Below, piece after piece: positions 27,060 to 35,784 of a DNA stretch of 64,000 nt (the first letter of the stretch is position 1; each line of letters opens with the position of its first letter). The notes under the pieces are model-generated. The model made no database searches. It was given only the letters and a program-made list of their open reading frames with translations, and had not been told where the DNA came from. The DNA is from Magnetovibrio sp. (GTDB lineage: Bacteria > Pseudomonadota > Alphaproteobacteria > Rhodospirillales > Casp-alpha2), in NCBI GenBank assembly GCA_002722175.1, contig PBKU01000022.1:36396-100395 (forward strand), in the 5' to 3' direction. The translations under genes were made by a program, and so were the position numbers.

Positions 27060-27545
27060 ATGGGCCTTAGTTTTAAAGATGTTGCTGAAATATTAAAAAT
27101 CATTGATGCATCTGAGTGTGAAGAGGTAGTACTAGAACTCGAGGGTACACGCCTGGTTGTTAGGCGGGGGAGAAATTCAGGCGATATAGAAAAAGCTGTA
27201 ACCCACTCACCGGCAAGCGTAAACCCAGAAAGCTCTACTACATCATCAGCGTCCAACCTTAATTCAAAGGCGGCAGCAGCCGTGTCTGATTCGCCAAAGA
27301 CGGGTGGGTCGACTGTCTATGCTCCTATGGTTGGCACATTTTTTCGAAAGCCATCTCCCGAAGCTCCCCCTTTTATTAAAGAAGGTGATTCTGTGAAAAT
27401 TGGAGATCCTCTCTGTTTAATTGAAGTTATGAAGCTATATACAACGATTGAAAGCTCTGTGGAGGGCGTCGTGGAGAAAATTTTGGCCAATGACGGGGAT
27501 CTTGTTGAATTTGATCAACCCTTATTCATTATCCGTGACGGATAG
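27060..27545 (+). CDS. Biotin carboxyl carrier protein
   Basis: A 161-residue AccB-like carrier. Residues 1-37 form a small conserved helix-strand unit (DVAEILKIIDAS, then VVLELEGTRLVVRR), residues 40-80 are an Ala/Ser/Pro/Thr linker, and 85-161 are the biotinyl domain. Lys125 in EVMKL is the predicted biotinylation site (usual form EAMKM). The ATG at 27060 follows GGAAG. It is first in the operon with larC, larE and larB, and it divergently faces the biotin carboxylase. Confidence 0.9.
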   Translation: MGLSFKDVAEILKIIDASECEEVVLELEGTRLVVRRGRNSGDIEKAVTHSPASVNPESSTTSSASNLNSKAAAAVSDSPKTGGSTVYAPMVGTFFRKPSPEAPPFIKEGDSVKIGDPLCLIEVMKLYTTIESSVEGVVEKILANDGDLVEFDQPLFIIRDG

Positions 27546-27553
27546 CCATGTAG

Positions 27554-28750
27554 ATGCAAATTCATATTGAACCCGTTGGTGGGCTGTCAGGTGATATGTT
27601 TATTGCGGCCATGGTTGATGCTTTTCCAGAACTTCAAAAAGTTCTTAAGAAAAATCTTCAGTTTCTTAAGCTTCCGCGTTTTATGGACGTGACCTTTGAA
27701 AAAACAAAAAATAGACAAATGGACGGCATGCGTTTTATCGTGTCTGCTAGTGGATCTGGCTTATCCAAGTACAGCGAAATCAAAAAATTTATCGATGATT
27801 CAGATATCGAACCTGCAACAAAAATCAGGGCCATTGATATATTTGAAGTTTTGGCAATCGCTGAATCTCGTGTTCATGGGGTGGAGATGAACGATGTGGC
27901 GTTCCACGAGGTTGGGAACTGGGATTCGATCATTGATATTGTTTTTGCTGGAATAATTATTGAGTATTTTGCGGATGCCAACTGGTCGGTTGGCCCTATT
28001 CCGCTGGGTGAAGGGTTAGTAGATAGCCAACATGGTCTCATTCCAGTGCCGGCACCGGCAACGACATTCCTACTAAAAGCGTTTTCCGTGTATCGGGATG
28101 GAATTAAGGGTGAGAGGGTTACTCCCACAGGTGCGGCAATTCTTAAATATCTGTCTCCATCTCAAATCTCTGGTTTGACCCCGATGAAGCTAGAAAGCAC
28201 AGGAGTTGGATTTGGGACAAAAATATTTGAAAATATCAGCAACATTACGAGAATTCTTACGTTTTCCTATCTCGGTGGCTGGGATGGGGAAAATCTAATC
28301 AGTGTTATTCGTTTTGACGTTGATGACCAGAGTCCAGAAGATTTGGCGCTTGGCCTTGATAATATACGTAGAAATGAGGGTGTTCTTGACCTTGTCCAAT
28401 TTTCAGCCATAGGAAAAAAATCACGTATGAGCATTCGAATTGAGGTTCTAACTAAACCGCAGGCAACAAATGCTGTTATCGAGGAGTGTTTAAAGCAGAC
28501 AAACACCCTTGGAGTTCGGTGGTGCCTGGAAAATAGGAGCACTTTGGGCCGGCAGGAAATTAAAACAAAAGTGGATGGAAAAGAGTGGTCTGTTAAACTT
28601 GCCAACCGCCCAACTAATACTTTGAGTGCAAAGGTTGAAGCTGATGAACTCGCTGCCGGTATGAATTTTCGTGAACGCGAAGGTCATAGGGCAACAGTTG
28701 AGAAGAATGCTTTAAGGGGAAGAAAGAGTGGAAACGAAAGACGAAAATGA
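27554..28750 (+). CDS. larC: Nickel-pincer cofactor nickel insertase LarC
   Basis: A 398-residue CTP-dependent nickel chelatase, the last step of nickel-pincer nucleotide synthesis. The N-terminus EPVGGLSGDMFIAAMVD, then FHEVGNWDSIIDIV near residue 118, and the run PIPLGEGLVDSQHGLIPVPAPAT are LarC landmarks; the C-terminal domain has VDDQSPEDL near residue 256. LarC in Lactiplantibacillus is made by a programmed frameshift; here it is one continuous frame. It starts 8 bases after the BCCP stop. An ATG six bases before it is followed at once by TAG. Confidence 0.92.
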   Translation: MQIHIEPVGGLSGDMFIAAMVDAFPELQKVLKKNLQFLKLPRFMDVTFEKTKNRQMDGMRFIVSASGSGLSKYSEIKKFIDDSDIEPATKIRAIDIFEVLAIAESRVHGVEMNDVAFHEVGNWDSIIDIVFAGIIIEYFADANWSVGPIPLGEGLVDSQHGLIPVPAPATTFLLKAFSVYRDGIKGERVTPTGAAILKYLSPSQISGLTPMKLESTGVGFGTKIFENISNITRILTFSYLGGWDGENLISVIRFDVDDQSPEDLALGLDNIRRNEGVLDLVQFSAIGKKSRMSIRIEVLTKPQATNAVIEECLKQTNTLGVRWCLENRSTLGRQEIKTKVDGKEWSVKLANRPTNTLSAKVEADELAAGMNFREREGHRATVEKNALRGRKSGNERRK

Positions 28751-29546
28751 AGCCTATTTGAAACGGTTAGGTGCTAGTTTCGATTCATGCGAAAGCGGAG
28801 TGCTTGCTGTCAGTGGTGGGGTCGATAGTATGTTGCTGGCACTTGTTGCCTTTGATCAGGATCGAAAAAATATGGAGATTTTCCACGCAGTTTCGCCCGC
28901 GGTCCAGTCGGATGGAACTGACCGCGTGAAGCAGTTTTCAATGAAGTTTGGGTGGCCTCTTCGTATTATAAATTCTAAGGAGTTTGATGATAAAAATTAT
29001 ATTTCAAACCCTGTTAACCGGTGTTTTTTTTGCAAAAACAATCTTTATAAAATGCTCCGAAAGTATACTAGGGGGACAATATTTTCAGGCACAAACTGCG
29101 ATGATCTTCGGGACTACCGTCCAGGACTTGAAGCGGCAAAAATTTATAACGTCCAGCATCCGTTTGTTGAAGCAGGCATGTCTAAAGAAGCAATCCGACG
29201 GCTTGCACGTGACAAAGGGTTTTTGAAGCTTGCTGAACTGCCTTCTCAACCCTGTCTCTCAAGTCGTATTGTGACTGGAACCCCTATCTCTCCCGAAGTC
29301 CTTGGAGCAATTTATTCAGTTGAGCTATGGATAGGCAAATACTTTACACCTGCAACAGTCCGTTGCCGTTTTACTGAGGGGTCAATCGACATCCAGCTGG
29401 ATGATCTAACTCTACAGGCGCTATCAACAAAAGAACGAGGGAGTATTAAAATTGCAGTAAAACGGTCTTTTCACTTTTTGAATCGCTTGCCTAGTATTGG
29501 TTTTTCCCTCTATCGAATGGGCAGTGCTATAAAGCGATATCATTGA
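28728..29546 (+). CDS. larE: Nickel-pincer cofactor sulfur transferase LarE
   Basis: A 272-residue PP-loop ATPase that adenylates the pincer precursor and adds sulfur. The PP-loop SGGVDS spans residues 29-34. CFFCKNNLY holds Cys99 and Cys102. Cys176 in PCLSSR has the same number as the sacrificial sulfur-donor Cys of Lactiplantibacillus LarE. The GTG start at 28728 overlaps larC by 23 bases and follows a GGGGAAG-type site. Confidence 0.93.
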   Translation: METKDENEAYLKRLGASFDSCESGVLAVSGGVDSMLLALVAFDQDRKNMEIFHAVSPAVQSDGTDRVKQFSMKFGWPLRIINSKEFDDKNYISNPVNRCFFCKNNLYKMLRKYTRGTIFSGTNCDDLRDYRPGLEAAKIYNVQHPFVEAGMSKEAIRRLARDKGFLKLAELPSQPCLSSRIVTGTPISPEVLGAIYSVELWIGKYFTPATVRCRFTEGSIDIQLDDLTLQALSTKERGSIKIAVKRSFHFLNRLPSIGFSLYRMGSAIKRYH

Positions 29547-29566
29547 CTTAGAAGATGTGAATATGG

Positions 29567-30235
29567 ATGGATAACTTTATCTTGGATTATTATCGCGCCC
29601 GTCGTACGGGCCTTGAAGAGGCAGTTTTTTGTAGCGAAAAGACAGTTGCTGAAATCAAAGAAATTGTCGATTCTGCAAGGAATAAAGGCATTCGCCTTTT
29701 ACTAACACGTTTACTTCCGGAACAATGGAATGTCATCAGTGAGTCCCAGGGGGATCTAGATTATGACGAAACATCTCAGACGGCATTTCTAGGAGAAACC
29801 AGGGAGCTTTCAGCGCTAGAAGTATTTTGTGTTGTTACAGCGGGATCGTCAGATAGAAAAGTGGCGCAAGAAGCCGTCCGAACGCTGAATTACTACGGCC
29901 ATCAATGCCCTATGTTTTGTGATCTAGGTGTGGCTGGCCTGTGGCGGTTGACAGAACGGATAGATGAAATTACGAAATACCCAATAGTATTGGCTGTGGC
30001 TGGAATGGATGCGGCAATGCCAACCGTATTAAGTGGTTTGGTTCCCTCAGCAATTATTGGCGTTCCAACATCAAGCGGGTATGGAGTGGCTGACGGAGGG
30101 CGTGCCGCCCTTAATTCAATGCTGGCAAGCTGCAGCCCAGGTATCGCTGTGGTCAACATCGATAACGGTTTTGGCGGAGCGTGTATAGCATTAAGGTTTC
30201 TTAACTCTTTGGAAAAGGTTTCCAACATACCCTAA
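29567..30235 (+). CDS. larB: Nickel-pincer cofactor biosynthesis carboxylase LarB
   Basis: A 222-residue PurE-like enzyme that carboxylates nicotinic acid adenine dinucleotide and hydrolyses the phosphoanhydride, the first step to the pincer nucleotide. The PurE-like core AGMDAAMPTVLSGLVPSAIIGVPTS lies near residue 147, then NIDNGFGGA. It follows larE by 20 bases. A nearer ATG four bases upstream hits TAA after two codons, so this ATG is the start. It converges on larA with a 19-base gap. Confidence 0.93.
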   Translation: MDNFILDYYRARRTGLEEAVFCSEKTVAEIKEIVDSARNKGIRLLLTRLLPEQWNVISESQGDLDYDETSQTAFLGETRELSALEVFCVVTAGSSDRKVAQEAVRTLNYYGHQCPMFCDLGVAGLWRLTERIDEITKYPIVLAVAGMDAAMPTVLSGLVPSAIIGVPTSSGYGVADGGRAALNSMLASCSPGIAVVNIDNGFGGACIALRFLNSLEKVSNIP

Positions 30236-30254
30236 ACTAGGTAATCTTTTCTCC

Positions 30255-31655
30255 TTAGTTCTTTTTAACATTAAATTTAAATATACGCCGGCTCCAGTAG
30301 GTTGGAGCTACTACGGTCACAGGTTCATTCCCTGTGATTTGAGTTGCCATTTTCCAAGCTTTATCAAAGTCTGTTGCTGGAGTGAAGCCAATTTTCTGAA
30401 ACACAGGGGGGTTTTCAGTTCCTGCAATAATTACCTTAGAGGCACGTGAAAGTATATAGTCACAAGAGTAAAGCAACCAAAACGGATGAACAGGATGGTA
30501 TGCATTTCCTTTTCTATAGTGTTCAAGATATTCGGCTCTATTGGAAATTTCTGGCTGATATTTGGCGATTTCATGTATGGCTTCGTGCCCTGCGGCAAGG
30601 TCTATTACTTCCTGGTATGAAGGATAAACATTTTCGTCTATATTTCCATTGGATGGACTTACTCCGATAACAACCCCACCTTCTCTTAGTAAATGTGTGC
30701 CAAGCCAGATTCTTGGGGGATAAGCCATTCCGATTGCTGCAATTAGTGGATTATTGGAATTCCCATAGGCAAAGGACTGTGTAAGCCCCACAATGAAGAT
30801 GTCAGCCTGAGGTACATCTAAACGACTGAAGGTGTCGGCAGCGTTCCAAGCAGGTTCCTCCACTTCTGGAGAGCACCCGGCAAATATTCCGGACATTCGT
30901 CCCGCACTTCCGCCAATCCAGTTTATATAAAAGATACGTTTTCCTGTTTCCTTCTCTATTTTAGCATTAATTTCAGCTTTCAGTTTGCGGAAATACATTC
31001 GTTTTTGATCACCAAGCGTTGTTTCCGGGTGGTTCACGACACCATGGTTATGGTGCGACATAATGCTTTTCGTGGATGCGAGACCAATTACCGCTCCAGT
31101 TCCTGTATACCCGCCCCAGCTATGTGCCATGACCTGACCGACATAAATCATTAAATCGGCATCTATAAACGTCTTGTTATGTTCAACGATACAACCGTTA
31201 ATTGTTTTTCCCAGATATGTTAGCGTTTTTGGGTCCTCACAGTCATGGTTTACCAATTGTCCCGTGTGCCAGAAATCTTTAAAAATATCCTCACCAACGA
31301 AGTCATGGAGCTCTTCAGGTGTCCATTTCTTATGATTTCCATTTGCACAAATTAACGTTATATCCTTTTTCTTAATGCCGTGGCCCATTAGTTTCTTAAT
31401 AATAATCGGCAAAATTAGTTGCCAGGGTGCCGGTGGACGGGTCGGATCGTCAAAACCAATAGCGACTTTCATGTCTTTCTTCAGCAACTTGTCAAAAGGG
31501 GGACTTCCGTGGGGATTTTTCAAAGCAGATTCAAGATCATGCCTCGGTGTCTGGAGCGGTATCGGCTCACTAAACTCAACTATGCTTGAATTTTCGGGAA
31601 CGCTTATAGTTTTTTTTCTTGAGCCAAAATCCACTTCTACAGATTTGAACTTCAC
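30255..31655 (-). CDS. LarA-family (lactate racemase-like) nickel-pincer enzyme, variant
   Basis: A 466-residue enzyme of the nickel-dependent 2-hydroxyacid racemase/epimerase family. DDPTRPPAP (residues 69-77), His108 in ANGNH, His178 in AHSW and His204 in HHNH align without gaps to His108, His174 and His200 of Lactiplantibacillus LarA. The position of Lys184, which normally tethers the pincer cofactor, is Ala188 here; the nearest downstream Lys is 196. The cofactor might be held non-covalently. It follows the TRAP permease by two bases, so its substrate is probably what the transporter brings in. Confidence 0.86.
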   Translation of the reverse strand: MKFKSVEVDFGSRKKTISVPENSSIVEFSEPIPLQTPRHDLESALKNPHGSPPFDKLLKKDMKVAIGFDDPTRPPAPWQLILPIIIKKLMGHGIKKKDITLICANGNHKKWTPEELHDFVGEDIFKDFWHTGQLVNHDCEDPKTLTYLGKTINGCIVEHNKTFIDADLMIYVGQVMAHSWGGYTGTGAVIGLASTKSIMSHHNHGVVNHPETTLGDQKRMYFRKLKAEINAKIEKETGKRIFYINWIGGSAGRMSGIFAGCSPEVEEPAWNAADTFSRLDVPQADIFIVGLTQSFAYGNSNNPLIAAIGMAYPPRIWLGTHLLREGGVVIGVSPSNGNIDENVYPSYQEVIDLAAGHEAIHEIAKYQPEISNRAEYLEHYRKGNAYHPVHPFWLLYSCDYILSRASKVIIAGTENPPVFQKIGFTPATDFDKAWKMATQITGNEPVTVVAPTYWSRRIFKFNVKKN

Positions 31656-31657
31656 GC

Positions 31658-33568
31658 TTATGGTTTCCTTTCCCTGGAACGATATTTAATGAAGAATACC
31701 CTTGTGCAGGTTATCAAAAGGATAATCCCTGTTCCGATCAGTTCATGTCTGGACCACCCGAAAAGCAAGACTAATCCGGACGCCGTCACAAAAGCGAATA
31801 ACCATCTTTCGACCCACGTTAAACGGGTGAAAAAATAACCGTAACAGGCAGCAGATGTCGTGATCTGGAGAACAATTATCAGGGCAATTGGTGGAATGAC
31901 GTCCCAGCCTATATTAGGAAATTGTAGCAGCTGGGGATGGTAGCAGAATGAAAATGGAATTATAAAGGTAGTTAGCATCAGTTTCATTGCATCAAGGGCT
32001 GTTCCGAAGAATGTACCACCCGAAAGTTTCGCCGCGGCGAGAGCGCTAACGGCAACGGGTGGGGTAAGTGTCGAAAAGACCGCGAAGTAGAATACGAAAA
32101 AATGGGCGACAATAGCCTCAACTCCGGTCGCCATAATGAAAGGAACCAGGCTTAATGCCACAACGAGATAGGCTACTGGTGTCGGCAATCCCATTCCCAA
32201 TAGAAGCGATACGACCATAGCTCCTGTAAGCATCAACAATTTATTGTCCGGTACGAGCTGGGAAAGAAAAGCGCCGAGACGCTGAGCGAGATTTGTTGTT
32301 TGAAATGTCTGGGCTAACGGCCCTACTGCTATTAGCAGGAGAGATAGTAGTGTAATCAATGCGAGACCTTCGGAGAAGGAATCAAATAATGCCTTGCGGG
32401 TTGGCCTATAACGACCTTGGAGGGGGCATATCGCTAGGGCCACTGCAATGCCTAGAAGGCCTGCAAATGATGGAGAATAATACCCTAATAGCAGCACAAG
32501 CACGACACCAAATGAGAGTAGGAAGGCTGGTAGCAATCGCTTAATAGCGTCAGCATCAATTGTTTCACTCAATTTTGGAAGATCTTCCTGATATGCATTG
32601 ACAAGTACGCCGAACGTTACACCGCTCAGAAATAAAAGTGCTGGAATTAGCCCGGCCAGAGCAACATCCATGTAAGGCACGTTTAGGAATACCGCTATGA
32701 TAAAGGCTGCCAACCCAAGTACTGGGGGCATGATTTGACCAGAGGTGGAAGCCACAGCTTCTATCGCTCCCGCCATGTTCGGCCGAAATCCTCTGCTTTT
32801 CATCATGGGAATCGTCAGTTTACCAGTGAGAACGACATTTGCCACTGCTTGCCCCATAACCGAAGCAACTATTCCACTACCCACAATAGCCGGGAAGGCG
32901 GCACCGCCACGAACCCGGTTTCCAGCAACCTTGCCAATTTCAACAACCAGGTTGAGCATACCAACGCCAAGCAACAGTGATGCATAGATTATCAGAAAAT
33001 AGATGTTGTCAGCTGCAACACGTGCAAACCAGAACATCCCTTCGGCAAGGCCTAGGCCAAGATAGTTCATGACGAACTTAGGATCATATTCGGGCAGCAT
33101 TAGAACGGGAAGAGTTACGAGATGTCCAAAAAAGAAATAAATTACGGTGAGGGCGATGAGAGAGGTAAGAATAAGTCCCCAATGAAACCAAGTCAGCAAC
33201 AGAACTCCGGTTAGCAAAATCAAGCCCATATAGAAGTCAAAGTCTTCAAAAAATGGATGTATTTGATCGAGACGTATTGCGTTGACACGCACGAACGCAG
33301 CACCAGCTATTGCAAGGGAGGCCCCCACCAATAGAAGTCCGGCACGAAAAAAAAATATTTTCCGGTTAGTTTGTTTTTTGAACTCATCAACTAGGTTCTG
33401 AATACCATAGAGGGAGCTTAGCAGCATGATGCAAAGCATGAAATTAGCGTAGTGCACCTTCGAATTGCTGATGTAACCAAGCGTGCTAAAGGCAATATAA
33501 ACCGTAAGTATTGTTCCTAGTGCAACAAATAACGTTTTCACCCATTTTTGAATGGAGCTCATATTCAT
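31658..33568 (-). CDS. TRAP transporter fused 4TM/12TM permease, TAXI type
   Basis: A 636-residue permease with small and large TRAP membrane subunits fused: about four helices (residues 10-105), then 12 or more. GSGIVASVMGQAVANVVLTGKLTIPMM and AVASTSGQIMPPVLGLAAF near residues 230-270 are signature regions of the DctM part, and GMGLPTPVAYLVVA near 460 the second. It works with the TAXI binding protein upstream, using the sodium or proton gradient. It is followed by larA after two bases. Confidence 0.93.
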   Translation of the reverse strand: MNMSSIQKWVKTLFVALGTILTVYIAFSTLGYISNSKVHYANFMLCIMLLSSLYGIQNLVDEFKKQTNRKIFFFRAGLLLVGASLAIAGAAFVRVNAIRLDQIHPFFEDFDFYMGLILLTGVLLLTWFHWGLILTSLIALTVIYFFFGHLVTLPVLMLPEYDPKFVMNYLGLGLAEGMFWFARVAADNIYFLIIYASLLLGVGMLNLVVEIGKVAGNRVRGGAAFPAIVGSGIVASVMGQAVANVVLTGKLTIPMMKSRGFRPNMAGAIEAVASTSGQIMPPVLGLAAFIIAVFLNVPYMDVALAGLIPALLFLSGVTFGVLVNAYQEDLPKLSETIDADAIKRLLPAFLLSFGVVLVLLLGYYSPSFAGLLGIAVALAICPLQGRYRPTRKALFDSFSEGLALITLLSLLLIAVGPLAQTFQTTNLAQRLGAFLSQLVPDNKLLMLTGAMVVSLLLGMGLPTPVAYLVVALSLVPFIMATGVEAIVAHFFVFYFAVFSTLTPPVAVSALAAAKLSGGTFFGTALDAMKLMLTTFIIPFSFCYHPQLLQFPNIGWDVIPPIALIIVLQITTSAACYGYFFTRLTWVERWLFAFVTASGLVLLFGWSRHELIGTGIILLITCTRVFFIKYRSRERKP

Positions 33569-33645
33569 TGCAGCGCCCCTTTATCTAGAAACCGCAGCCC
33601 CTGTCCGTTAAGACAAACCTTTTGTGGCTTTCTGGTTGAAATTGA

Positions 33646-33680
33646 TCTCTCTCTTCCACTGGAAATGCAGAAGAGAGAGA
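33646..33680 (-). repeat. Intercistronic hairpin between TAXI and TRAP permease
   Basis: An 11-bp perfect stem (33646-33656 against 33670-33680, TCTCTCTCTTC-type arms) with a 13-base loop lies in the 127-base gap. No T-run follows in the transcribed direction, so it more likely protects the binding-protein message from 3-prime decay than ends transcription fully. This would give excess binding protein over permease. Confidence 0.55.
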
Positions 33681-33695
33681 AACAAAACCAGTTGA

Positions 33696-34766
33696 TTATG
33701 GATATGTGACCGGCACTGTGCCTTTGCGTGTTTTCCAGATTCCAAGCTCTTTTAAAGCCCGGATTGCGCCTGGATGGGTATTTTCCTCAGTAAGACCATC
33801 CGTCATCATTGCATTTGTCATCATCGCAAAAACTTTGTTTATCTTTCGCATTTCAGGTGCGTGTTTGTGCATGCCCATAACAAATTGATAAGCAATGTCT
33901 TCTGGAAGATCAGGATGAGCAGCCTTGTAGCCCCTGTTGAAACCGGAAATAAAATCCTTATCCTGGCCAGGTAGTGTACCCGCCTTGATATTTAAAGAAA
34001 CGAAGGTGGTGCCAAACTTTTTGTTGATCTTTTCAATAGCCCACTTATCCATTGGAATATAGTAGAGTTTCTTCCCAGAGGCCTGAAGCTTGCGAAGTGG
34101 CCCGGTGATTAGATGAAAACTCTGTTTTGTGTCGGTACCATAGCCACTTACGGCAACATCTGTAGTCCCATCGATCAACTGCTGGGTTAATCCTCCGGGA
34201 TTTAAACGTCGAATGTCAGAGTTTGATTCATCTATGCCGTAAGCATATTTAAGAAATAAATATGGGAAAACACCCCAGTCGCTTTGGCCAACTAGCCCGA
34301 TCGAAATCTTTTTCCCCTTCATATCGGAAATTGATTTGATATTGGGGTCGGTGGTAACGAAGAACTTTCCTTGTGCCCAGTATCCCTCACCGTGCAGAAG
34401 CTTAAATTTTATTGGTATTGGCTTCGGCAAAAACTGCTTGAGCTCGGGTGATCCACCCTGCAGAGCTAATTGAATAATAACGTCCTCTGTTCCAAATACT
34501 TGTTTTTTCCAACGGCGCTTCTCCTGCATCGCCCGGACATTGTACATGTAACCGGGGGTTTCCTGCGCTGCGACAATCAATTTTTCTCCAGCTTTTGCCA
34601 TCATTGTGCCAAAAATTGTATTGCCCTCCATAACGCCGCACCCCATGGGGCAAGTCAGAATAGCTACGATACTCTGGGCATTAACGAAGATAGGTGTGGC
34701 AAAAAGACCTAGTAGCAGACCTCCAATTGCAAAAGCTTTTCGTCGCGTCATCTTTAATTTTATCAT
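33696..34766 (-). CDS. TRAP transporter substrate-binding protein, TAXI family
   Basis: A 356-residue periplasmic protein with a signal peptide (MTRRKAF, hydrophobic run, then VNAQS). The TAXI fold is seen in the segment ISDMKGKKISIGLVGQSDWG and in LNPGGLTQQLIDGTTDVAVSGYG. TAXI binders often carry dicarboxylates or other organic acids. The ATG at 34766 is nine bases after GGAGG, better than the GTG six bases upstream, which is too close. It is the first gene of the TAXI-TRAP-larA operon. Confidence 0.9.
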   Translation of the reverse strand: MIKLKMTRRKAFAIGGLLLGLFATPIFVNAQSIVAILTCPMGCGVMEGNTIFGTMMAKAGEKLIVAAQETPGYMYNVRAMQEKRRWKKQVFGTEDVIIQLALQGGSPELKQFLPKPIPIKFKLLHGEGYWAQGKFFVTTDPNIKSISDMKGKKISIGLVGQSDWGVFPYLFLKYAYGIDESNSDIRRLNPGGLTQQLIDGTTDVAVSGYGTDTKQSFHLITGPLRKLQASGKKLYYIPMDKWAIEKINKKFGTTFVSLNIKAGTLPGQDKDFISGFNRGYKAAHPDLPEDIAYQFVMGMHKHAPEMRKINKVFAMMTNAMMTDGLTEENTHPGAIRALKELGIWKTRKGTVPVTYP

Positions 34767-34944
34767 TGTCACTCTCCTCCCTTGTTACCCCTGGCCACGA
34801 CAAATAATTTGTTTTGAAAAATCAATTGAAGTGATCCTGGGAGTTGTTTACATAGACAGCTCTCCACTTTTATTTCATAAGTATCTGAATATGATGTCGA
34901 TAAAGTCAAGAATGTAATTTATTTTTTTGTAGGTAGATTTAACC

Positions 34945-35721
34945 ATGGCTTCCATGAATTCTGGGCATCCTTTTTGTGATCCCGTTTTTGATATAAGGGG
35001 AAAGGTTGTTTTAATAGCCGGTGCGGGGGGTGGATTGGGCCAGGTGATTGCCGAATCACTTTCTGCCAGGGGTGCTAAACTGGTTCTTTTTGATTCCAAC
35101 CCGGAAAAAATAATGGAGATTGCAGCAAGAATACCGGAAGCAGTTACAGAAACTGCCAGCATCACTGATTCAATGGCAATAGAGAAAGCTGTTCACCTGG
35201 CAGTCGAGACATTTGGAGAGCTAAATGGCGCAATTAATTCAACGGGGATATTTTCAATGGGTGAATCTGCCCTGTTGGAGGAGGCTGAATTTAGAAAATG
35301 TATTGACATTAATCTAACCGGCGCTTTTCTGTTCTCTCAAGCTACAATGAAAGCGATGAAAGAAAATGGTGGTCGGATCATACATCTCGCATCGGTATCA
35401 AGTTTCGTCTCGAATACGCATTATGCCGCCTACGCGAGCTCAAAGGCGGCATTGTCCCATTTGGTTCGCGTATTAGGCCGCGAATGGGCACCTTTCAATA
35501 TTCTCGTAAATGCCATTGGACCCGCTATGGTTGAGACGCCTATGAGTGCCGGTAATCTTCAAGATCCAGAATATCGAGAAAATGTTCTTTCGGTAATCCC
35601 AGCGGGTCGTTTAGGCTTGGCTGAGGATTTAATTGGAACAGTAATATTACTATTATCTAACGGAGGCTCTTTCATTGCCGGCCAGACGATCTATGTTGAT
35701 GGAGGAAGAACTCTTGTTTAA
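34945..35721 (+). CDS. Short-chain dehydrogenase/reductase
   Basis: A 258-residue classical SDR. The NAD(P) motif is GAGGGLG near residue 27, the Asp after strand two (LFDSNP) suggests NAD preference, and the catalytic Ser (LASVSSF), Tyr and Lys (YASSK) are present. It is divergent from the TAXI gene and probably part of the same catabolic unit, for example oxidising a hydroxyacid stereoisomer made by LarA. That link is inference from position. The start codon lacks a strong ribosome site. Confidence 0.88.
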   Translation: MASMNSGHPFCDPVFDIRGKVVLIAGAGGGLGQVIAESLSARGAKLVLFDSNPEKIMEIAARIPEAVTETASITDSMAIEKAVHLAVETFGELNGAINSTGIFSMGESALLEEAEFRKCIDINLTGAFLFSQATMKAMKENGGRIIHLASVSSFVSNTHYAAYASSKAALSHLVRVLGREWAPFNILVNAIGPAMVETPMSAGNLQDPEYRENVLSVIPAGRLGLAEDLIGTVILLLSNGGSFIAGQTIYVDGGRTLV

Positions 35722-35784
35722 AATCAGTGACGGCAAAACCCAATAAACTGTTGTATTCGAAAAAATATTTTATTTGAGCGCCAT

